This document shows positions 56,050-64,000 of a stretch of 64,000 nucleotides of DNA, piece by piece. The translations under genes were made by a program, and so were the position numbers. Source of the DNA: Telopea speciosissima (lineage: Eukaryota > Streptophyta > Magnoliopsida > Proteales > Proteaceae). Where the stretch lies: positions 5,343,568 to 5,407,567 of the forward strand of contig NC_057925.1 of the NCBI RefSeq assembly GCF_018873765.1, written 5' to 3'. Position 1 is the first letter of the stretch. Each line of letters begins with the position of its first letter. The notes beneath the pieces are model-generated. The model did not search any database. It was not told where the DNA came from and was given only the letters and a program-made list of their open reading frames with translations.

Positions 56050-56203
56050 CCACGGCGCCGTGGACGCCTTCCCACGGCACCGTGGGGATGTGTATCGGAT
56101 TTCCACGGCGCCATGAGGGGGTGTGACATCAGCCTGCTGACATCACCCACAGCGCCGTGGAAAAGTCCCCCACGGTGCCGTGGACATCTCCATGGCGCCG
56201 TGG
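56050..56203 (+). promoter_or_regulatory. Six CCACGGCGCCGTGG-type palindromes in the LTR U3
   Basis: Near-palindromic 14-mers at 56050 (ccacggcgccgtgg, perfect), 56072, 56103, 56147, 56170 and 56190, each with at most three changes from it, spaced irregularly (7 to 30 bases between copies). They lie 39-192 bases before the TATA box at 56242. The minus copy at 24968-25092 has five such sites in the same relation to its TATA box. They could be transcription-factor sites or hairpin elements; no protein is known to me for them. Confidence 0.7.
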
Positions 56204-56241
56204 AGGACTTATCTGGCCAGGAGAGAGAGGGGACCCCTCCC

Positions 56242-56249
56242 TATAAATA
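56242..56249 (+). promoter_or_regulatory. Gypsy LTR TATA box
   Basis: TATAAATA, followed by GGAGGGT, identical in the minus copy (24952-24945). Expected U3/R start. Confidence 0.75.
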
Positions 56250-58238
56250 GGAGGGTCTCCCCCCCCCCCCCTCATTTCTCAAGCTTTTCTCGGGTAAGGA
56301 GACCCTCCAGGGCTTGTTTTCCCCCATTTTCGCCCTCTTTTCCTCCGTCTTTTCCTCGTGAATATGTGAGTGAGTGGATTTCTTCGACGTGGGTAGATCC
56401 TTCGATTACCCATCCAAGCATAGAGCGATTATGCTCTTGGGTATTGTTATCCCGTCAGTGTACGGATAACGAAAAACCCCCTTTACAGTCGTTATTCTGT
56501 ATGTATACAGATAATGAGAATCTCTTATATAGCCGTTACTCTGCCCGAAGTCTGAGTGACAAAACTCATCTCGCATAGCCTCATTCTGTCTGACAAAAGA
56601 GAGAGAAGCCGATCGTCCGTCTCCACCTGAGCCGTGGGACATCACATATTTCGCCCTCAGTGCGCTTTCATTTATTTCTTGCATTTCTAGATAAGTATTT
56701 GTCTCTTTCCCTTTCATTATTTTTGGTATAATGTAGACAATTAAAGCAACTCGTTTAGTGTACATAATAAATGATTTTCTCTTCCTTTGTCAAGATTAGT
56801 GTATCATAATTTAGCCTTACATGTTAGTATAAGATATATTATCAAGGGAAAATATTCAAAAACCAGCATATAGTAGAAAGACCGATTTATCCGGACGAGG
56901 TGGGTGCCTAACACCTTCCCACCCTCGTAACCTGACTACTTACCTTGAATCTCTGACCAGACCATATGGAATCAAGTAGCCATTTCCGCTAACCCCGGAT
57001 GGGGCTACACCCATTGGGTCCTAGGCCCTAATCCTAGGTGGGGACTCTATTTCTTTATAAAGCAGGATCCCAATCCCTATGATGATATATCGGAATGATA
57101 CGCCATTATTCATCGAAGCCAATCCTTGTCGCCATAAGGCTGAGGAACCCTCGTCCTGAGGACCACGGTACTTACACACATCATTCGCCATATGGTTTTC
57201 CTGACTGCAATCCATCTGAATAGTCAATGATGATCTCACAATCCAAGTAACTAGCCCACTGAGTGGAAGCGTAATCACTTAAATCATGAACTCCATAGAC
57301 TTGGATTGCTACTGAATGCCCATTTTATTTCAATAATCTCCATCAATATCAGTTTTTTATCATAAAACATACATAGCCAATATATTTACAGAAATGTCAC
57401 ATAAATTAACCTTTTCGTGACGTTCAGAATTATCACAGGATCTCAATATCAAGAATAGGCTACATGCAATCCCTCATGACGAAATCGAATGTCACATACT
57501 GTATAACACCGATGAGCAAGTCAAAATACATCAAATTGGCTAAAATATTCATGAAAGACTAGTGTAATGCATATAAACCAATGTGTAATGCATCCATCAC
57601 CCATGGTAGGATAGAATTCTATCTTCTCATGGTAATAACATAATCAACATTGTTAGAATCTCTGTCTTAAACTAAAAGACCAAAATCGATCAAAATCAAA
57701 AAACCATATTGACAACGAGTTTACTGGCCCAAAAATAAGTTGACGGGCCAGATTATTGAGTCGACCCAATCTAGTGGAACACGATGACAGAAATACCAAT
57801 GCACAATAGTAGAACTAACAAGTCAATATATATTCATAATTACGACATTGTAGAGGTTCCACAATAATGACTGTAAACACAGAAAGTAGTCCTTAAGTGT
57901 TTCTTGATAAATGATTTTCAAGATCAGAAAAGATATATATAAAACCAATCTACATAAACGATTTCTAAAGATGAATCCAAACTCAATAATCATAAGATCA
58001 TAGCTAAAAATTCAGAAATTATGTCAAACTTAAAACTGTAAAATTTCTGATTCACTTCCATAAGCAATTTATGGTCAATCCATTTATAAGACATTTCAAG
58101 TAGATTTCATTAAAACTATGATGAAAGTATTTAATCCGTAACTTTATAAGTCCAAGCTTACTACTTAAATGATCCAAAACATCAATTATATGTGGACAAC
58201 ATCATGTGCATCTTGTACAGAAGTTACAAAAAATTAAA

Positions 58239-60254
58239 GGGAAATTTACGCATACCCCCCTAAGGTTTGACGAAAGGATATTTTCACCCCCCAGGTTTGG
58301 AAAATTCTACGTACCCCCTTGAGGTTTGCAAATGGTAACAGATAGGTCCATTCCGTTAGTTCATGACTAACACTGTTAAAAATTAGACTTGAACTGACGG
58401 AATTGCCCTTACAATTAAAAAAAAAAAAAAAAACCCTGCCGATTGGGGAAGATGAGTTGCAGGTTTTGCTGTGCTGATGCACTAATTTAGGGAAAAACCC
58501 AATAAAATTGGGAGCTTCTAGAACTAAATAAATGAATTGAATCCCATTCCAGCAATGTCAAATCCATCTTCCCCAAATCTTTTAGGGTTTGAAAAAGGGG
58601 ATAGACTTGTCGTGAGATGGATCGCTTGCACACCATGAAAGGATAGAGGTCTCTGAGTCAGCGAAGGAAGACACGAACTAAGCTCCAGATCATTTGCAAA
58701 TCACTAAAATTGGATTAAAATAAAACCACCATAGATTAGAATCTATTAGAGATCGGATCAAATCTATACCTCTAATGGCATTGAACGATCTCTTGCATTG
58801 CAAGATGGCCCCCTGGATGCCGTCCTCCTGTTGCAACAATGAATCATCTCGTCTACTGCTGGCCTATAACAGGAATGGCGGCACTGCTGCTACAGCCAAA
58901 GATGTGGACCTGCTCTTTACTAAATGCTTTCGAACAACTTGAAACTCCGCAAGCGAGTTCCTCTGTTTTTGGCTCCTCCCATTGCTCTGCACTTCAAATT
59001 CCTCTACTTCTCCTTGGTTGTTCTTAGTTGTTCGAAAACTGGCGTCGTCATTGACGCAGGTGCCGGAGTTGTTTTCCCTAATCCCAAGCTCAATTGTTCA
59101 GAAAACTTCAACAACAGGTTAGGGTTCTTCAAAATTCGATTCGGTTTTAGAAGAAGGAGAAGAGGTAGAAAAGATGAATTAAACACAAAAACAAACAAGG
59201 GTTTTGGCTTCGATTCTCGAAGACGAAACATATAAAGAGACGAAGAACCCTTAAGGAATTTAGGGTACTACCTGCATTACAAAATCTAGGGTTTCGCAAG
59301 GAGATCTGGTTAATCTTGTAATTGGGTAGTAGAGTCCAAGTATGTTTGATCGACATGTCTGAAAATTCTGAGAATTATGCTTCAGAACAAGTCTTAGAAT
59401 CTCTAGGCTCTCCGCCAACTGGGCCAAGGGTTTGATGGGAACGATGGAGGTACTGGATCTGCAAAGCTTTCTGTGGAATCTGCTACCTTTCCAGATCCAG
59501 GGTTGTTGTTCGGCGATGGGGTAAGCTATTCTGTTGAGATATCAGAGGGTGCTAATGGGGATGGTTATTCAGTAAAATCATATGAGAACCAACAAAACTT
59601 CATAGCTCAGATGCCTGCTTCATCTGAGGAAGAATCAAGCACCCAAACTGAACATGCTTTTGATACTCCGCAGGTAACGCTCTATTTTATTCTAGCTTGT
59701 TCCTTTTGATAATTTGGTTTTCAAGTTTGAATGACTTAAATCCCCAATAAAAATTCTCTTCCTCCATATGGGTAATTGAAAATCGAGATTACTTCCTTAC
59801 TGAATTCTTTCTTGAAATAATCTGACATTGGCCTACTTCTATCTATTTTGATTTTTGTGTCAAGCATGGCAATCTTGAAGTTGTTAAATTCTCTCTTTTT
59901 TCATGTCTTCGCTTCATTCCTAATGAGATTCCTCGTAGGAAGATGAGTTGCAGGTAGAGTGGATTTGAAAATTTTCCCTAATTTCAGTAAGGGTTGAAAG
60001 GGTTTTGAAACCTACAACTCATCTTCCCCAATCAATTTTGGGGAAGATGAGTTGCAGGTGTTTTTTTTTTTTTTTTTTGTGTAAGGGCAATTCTGTCAGT
60101 TCAAGTCTACTTTTTAACAGTGTTAGTCATGACCTGACGGAATGGACCTATCTGTTACCGTTTGCAAACCTCAGGGGGGTACGTAGAATTTTCCAAACCT
60201 GGGGGGTGAAAATATCCTTTTGTCAAACCTCAGGGTGGTATGCATAAATTTCCC
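58239..60254 (+). mobile_element. Mutator-like element with captured gene sequence (Pack-MULE-like)
   Basis: Long terminal inverted repeats (about 58239-58467 and 60005-60254) start GGGAAATTTACGCATACCCC and end in the complementary order. Perfect 9-bp duplications AAAATTAAA (58230-58238 and 60255-60263). The inside has no transposase. It carries DNA that looks like a gene 5' end: an ATG at 59355, an exon-like stretch through SVESATFPDPGLLFGDGV and TQTEHAFDTPQ, and a splice donor CAG|GTAACG at 59673. Inserted in the copia element. Confidence 0.88.
59355..59673 (+). pseudogene. Captured exon of unidentified gene in the Pack-MULE
   Basis: Starts MSENSENYASEQVLESLGSP, then a frameshift (a stop in the first frame at about 59436), continuing in a second frame as FDGNDGGTGSAKLSVESATF, PDPGLLFGDGVSYSVEIS and EGANGDGYSVKSYENQQNF. 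It ends TEHAFDTPQ at a GT donor. The gene is not recognised. The frameshift argues against a working product. Its own leader may lie upstream from 59000. Confidence 0.55.
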
Positions 60255-63051
60255 AAAATTAAAATTTCAATGCTTTCACATATTCATAAGATTGCCTAAA
60301 ATAATTTTGTGGGATATAAAATGATGGAACATGTGGCAACAATATCCCCTCAATGGCAAACTTATAAATATCAGACATTAAAGATGTATTTTCCTAAATG
60401 TCACAAATAACCAAAAGCGTACATCACTGATTATAATACCTCATGACAATACAAAAAAGTCACGAGTTCCTTATGTATTATAATACACATGTGGTTTTAC
60501 TTACCGCCTTGTGACTTACTTAGATGTCACAACCTTAATGGCACTGAATCCACACTTCGAATAATCCAAAATGTGATGCTGCATATTATATATGTGTATG
60601 ATATAGCATAACGAAAAACAAAACATAAATGATTAACCAACTAAACAACCAATATGCACTAAAATTTACTTTGTGTATCCAAAACAACACCTTAAAAGGC
60701 CAAGGGATATGTAATGCAGCTAATCAAAACGTTATGTGGAAATTTAATTTAATGTTTCTCAAAATGAGAGTATACTTTAACACATTCCTGACACTGTATG
60801 GAACATTAAATTACCGTTGACTTAAATTTAATACTCTCACCGATTCAAGGTACTCTTAAAATTCATGGTAAAAAAATAGCCTTAAAATTAATTTAGAAAT
60901 CAATTTTACTAAAACTATTTTTACAATAAAAATAATTCAACCAAAGGAATCTCTGAAATGTTTCCATGAATTATATCAACAAAAAATTACTTCTGTAAAT
61001 GGAATGAACCAAATCATTTTTTACAAATAATCTATAGTCTGAATTATACCAAAATAGACAAACTGAGCCAAAAAACTGAACAAAGTTCATAATTATATTG
61101 TCTCACTAGTCGAACCATATAACCGGCTCAGAGTACATAATTTCATCCTCCCACCGATTCGATCAGTCAATATGACAATATTGATAAACATGACATGAAA
61201 CGATGATAAGCCGGTAACAAAAAATATTAATACATGCTTATATCCACATTACACATTTTTATAATTTATTGGACTTTATAATAATAATAAGCCACCAAAA
61301 AATTGAATGGACTTATTTTATTTCTGTTAAAAGTCTTCTTTAAGCATGTAGTAAGTACAAGAAGAAAAATTTCAAGTGTTACCATACATACTAGTTTCCT
61401 ATCGTGCCAATTTGAAACATAACGAGGTACAAATTAAACACATAAACGTGTTCCTATTGGAACACCACAATGTACAAGCATTGCTTCATGGTGACAATAA
61501 CAAACAGTCACTAGATTTACATGACATATGTCCTATTGTTACAATGTATACGATCAAAGATTCGTACTGTAATATGGAACATAAGAGCATGAAACAATTA
61601 ATATACATATGCTAGGTGTTCCATTATGCCAATACTAGATCCAACGAATAAATAATTTTCTATCATAATGGCAATCACAAAATCCCATTATGTGAAAATT
61701 GAAAACATATCAAAAATTTCTAAGCATTAGAAGTTATGTGTTCTCTATTGTGACAGATCAGAATAGCACAGAACATAAACAAAAAAATAGAATTAAAACA
61801 GAAAAGTAAACCAAAACCTTCCCTTTTTTTTTGTGTCTGTTTGCAAAAAACAAAAAACAAAAAAAAAAACTGTTTTTTTTTCCTTCTGTTTAACCTGTCT
61901 TTTTGTTTCTGTTTCTGTGAACCATAATCGAACCGGTCGAACCAAAAGCAACCCGAATAACATAGAACCAAAACCGATCAAACCCCAACCAAAACCAGGT
62001 CGATCAAGGGTCAACGTGCTGACTGGTCAACCAAGTCAGACCGGGTCAAAATTTGGGTCGGCATCCGGGCTACCGGATCGGGTTTTCGGGTCGACCCCAA
62101 CCCTGGTGCATGTTAGCAAACCCTGCCGATGCACGATAGCAAAACCCATTTACTTTACACTTTTCCTTTTCAACCCTTTTTTTTTACTATTATTTTTAAT
62201 CCTTTTGACCGTTGTACTTTACTTTTTGACTTTTCCCTTTTGTTTTTTTTGTTTTTTTTTTTTAAATACTTAATGGGGGAATCAGATGGGGAATATTCCC
62301 CCATCTTCTTCCCCAAAACAAACCAGAGAACGTTAAAACAGGGTTTTTTGGGTTTTAAGAAAAAATGGAAATCCACCACTGCCGGTGACCAAGACAGGGT
62401 CCAACAATCAGAAAAAATACCGGTGAAGACTGCCCTCCCTCCGACGACCTCAACCCCGGCCTCAATGGCTGGTAAAAAAAAAACCCACTGCCAAAACTTT
62501 AGGGTTTCAAAAATACCATATACTCCACTTGCGGCGGCCAAAATAGAGGCCGATGGCATCAAAACTGCCAGCAAACGATCGCCAGGCCCTGGTGGTCATG
62601 ACTCCGGTTTCAAAACTCGAAGAAGAACCAACGACGACCACGATTTAGTAGAAAATCCACCATCCCTATAATCTGAGAACCCTTGCGGGTTACAGTGTTT
62701 TCAAATAAAATTTTTTTTTTGTTGCCATATTGATCGCGGCCAACACAGCCAACCGGCTGCGTAAAACTTTACGGCGAAGAACCACCAAGTAAACAAATGG
62801 GTTTAATTACTGCAAGCTGCAGCCATGGTTTCGGCCATAGTTGCGGCAGATTTTTTTTTTAATTTTAAATTGTGCCCAAAAAAAAAACTTCATAGAATTC
62901 ATTGTGTTTGGCTTGCGGTTCCCTGAGCATAAAAGCCACGGCCATGGTTTCGGCCATGGCCGATGCAAATTTTTTTTTTTCTTATATCTACTGGATGGAT
63001 TCACATACAACCAAAATAAAAAAAATTGCAACCCCATTGATCAACCATGAT
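60255..63051 (-). other. Copia 5' internal region (leader and gag side), uncoding
   Basis: Between the MULE and the primer-binding site there is no recognisable gag or protease. The DNA is AT-rich and includes A/T runs (about 61855-61875, 62240-62265). The leader next to the primer site is rich in catggtttcggccatgg words (62820-62960). Heavy decay or a non-autonomous form. Confidence 0.5.
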
Positions 63052-63065
63052 CAGCTCTGATACCA
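63052..63065 (-). other. Copia primer-binding site (initiator tRNA-Met)
   Basis: On the minus strand TGGTATCAGAGCTG begins one base inside the 5' LTR. It matches the usual initiator tRNA-Met 3' end of plant copia elements and fixes the element's direction. Confidence 0.9.
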
Positions 63066-63066
63066 T

Positions 63067-63463
63067 TGATAGAAATATTATGCGGAACACTCATGGAGAT
63101 CAATGAGCATACGATAAATCTAGTGGTGTGATTGGCGTACCTGGATCCGTGGTTGTGGCAATCGAATTTTTTACGATCCCTGTCGCACACGAACTGTTGG
63201 TTTGGTCTGCCGTCTTCCACTCAACTTTAGGTTTTCTCATTAGTTGTTACTTAATGGGTCAGTGACAACTATTTATAGTGGTGAGGGTAGGGACCAACCC
63301 TGCATAGAAACTAGGGTTTCCTTCCCATTAAGGAAACAATATTTTAGGTCCACACATAGTAACTGGACTCATACCATTAAGGCAGCCCACATCAACACAA
63401 CTAAACTGGTTTTATTAAAAACAAAAGTGGGACGATGTAAGCCCACCTTATGGAAATCTTACA
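63067..63463 (-). repeat. Copia 5' LTR
   Basis: 397 bp, direct repeat of 52925-53321 with about 19 differences by eye. The target duplication ATTGC follows at 63464-63468. Confidence 0.95.
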
Positions 63464-63468
63464 ATTGC

Positions 63469-64000
63469 ATCTCAAGAAATCATATCAAATGCAGTCTTAA
63501 TCTTCTACCCATGATATTAAATATATGGATTCAGTATTTGTTTAACGTATAGTTGTCAACAAAGTATCCCTTAAAGATCTCAACTCCAAATCATGGCTAA
63601 ATATGATGAATTATACAGTCTTAATCTTCCACCTATGATCCAATTGTGATTCGACGCTATGATTGGACTCTGGGCTCATCAGTAAATCCCACCGCTATCT
63701 ATTAAGGACCAAAATACCCTTTTTTAGTCCAATCATCAGGTCATATCAAGTGAATGAAGAGATCCTCTTTCCACCATGGGTGGAGAGAACTTGAGTCTAC
63801 CACAGGGTTTTAAAGAGAGGAATTAGGATCCAAATCGGTCCTGACCGATTCCAAAACCTACAGATCAGGAATCAGTTGCAATTGACCACATTCTGCCCTA
63901 TAACGGAATATTCAAATGTTCAAAATTTGAATTCCCAACTGAACGAGTCAAGAGAAGAGGAAGCCGTTCTAGAAGTAAAACATCATTAAGAGTAAAATGT
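63469..64000. other. Flank beyond the copia element
   Basis: Ordinary DNA. cagtcttaatcttctacccatgat-type sequence occurs twice, at about 63493 and 63618. No gene seen; the window ends here. Confidence 0.4.

Larger units (their letters stand above)
55828..57176 (+). mobile_element. Gypsy-type solo LTR (TGTAGACACTG family), plus copy
   Basis: 1,349 bp from TGTAGACACTGAATTTTGTC to GGTACTTACA, flanked by perfect 5-bp duplications CACAT (55823-55827 and 57177-57181). It carries a TATA box TATAAATA at 56242-56249 and six GC palindromes upstream of it. The plus strand holds no protein. Nested in the copia element, so younger than it. Same family as 24135-25239. Confidence 0.9.
52925..63463 (-). mobile_element. 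Complete copia LTR retrotransposon, decayed, with nested insertions
   Basis: Two 397-bp LTRs (52925-53321 and 63067-63463) lie in direct orientation between perfect 5-bp duplications ATTGC (52920-52924 and 63464-63468). On the minus strand the LTR runs TGTAAGATTTCC...ATTTCTATCA. The tRNA-Met primer site follows the right LTR and a polypurine tract precedes the left one. Pol is worn but readable on the minus strand: FYSDDILAA (54873-54884 region, for YVDD), DLGEASYV, LYASNVGSLM, and VWYITTDSMFVDSLTKDLTP (about 54310). I count about 19 LTR differences in 397 (about 5%), a moderate age. A solo gypsy LTR (55828-57176) and a Pack-MULE-like element (58239-60254) are inserted later. No intact gene. 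Confidence 0.92.

Noticed and set aside
56050..56203. CRISPR-like array of palindromes
   Set aside because: Spacers are irregular and very short, the organism is a plant, and the array sits in an LTR upstream of a TATA box.
61833..62671. Plus-strand frames of 146 and 180 codons
   Set aside because: They run against the copia direction through T-rich and low-complexity leader DNA. No domain is seen.

Overview
This is a TE-rich piece of a flowering-plant nuclear genome: AT-rich, long GT-AG introns, Au-type SINEs, RTE-type LINEs, copia and gypsy LTRs, hAT and Mutator MITEs, and a fossil of the plastid psbA gene. The species cannot be fixed. The very long repeat-filled introns of the small gene LSM7 suggest a lineage with expanded introns. 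Nothing indicates bacterial or viral DNA.

Layout. (1) 1-3.4 kb is intergenic. At 3401-4621 (+) lies a single-exon AGC-VIII protein kinase of the UNICORN (UCN/UCNL) type. (2) 4.6-9.4 kb is intergenic with MITEs. (3) 9464 to about 26.9 kb (-) holds LSM7, a 99-residue Sm-like protein gene. Its small coding exons are spread over about 17 kb. The introns carry an RTE LINE broken by a solo LTR, three copies of a TG...TA-ended LTR family, gypsy LTR pieces and SINEs. (4) 27-35.9 kb is intergenic: a psbA fossil, nested hAT-like elements, a dead LINE with an RNase H domain (-), and a foldback element. (5) 35983-45756 (+) is CWC22, a spliceosome factor, in seven coding exons with SINEs, a MITE, an RTE fragment and an hAT MITE in its introns. 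(6) 45.8-52.9 kb is gene debris: a copia remnant, hAT and Mutator foldback MITEs, a frameshifted FRIGIDA-like pseudogene, and a degenerate DNA-level copy of the last intron and exon of CWC22. (7) 52925-63463 is a complete copia element on the minus strand (397-bp LTRs, ATTGC target duplications, decayed RT/RNase H). A 1.35-kb gypsy solo LTR and a 2-kb Pack-MULE-like element are inserted in it. (8) 63.5-64 kb is unannotated flank.

Three intact protein-coding genes are supported. LSM7 (U6 snRNP and cytoplasmic mRNA decay) and CWC22 (spliceosome, EJC loading) both act in RNA processing, but lie on opposite strands with separate promoters and nothing suggests they are linked in function. UCN is a growth-control kinase. 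The rest is mainly layered transposon history. Many insertion boundaries can be fixed to the base because their target-site duplications are intact. No new multi-gene system was found. The most notable points are the LSM7 structure and its uncertain start, palindrome arrays in the gypsy LTR, the Pack-MULE capture, and the duplicated CWC22 tail.
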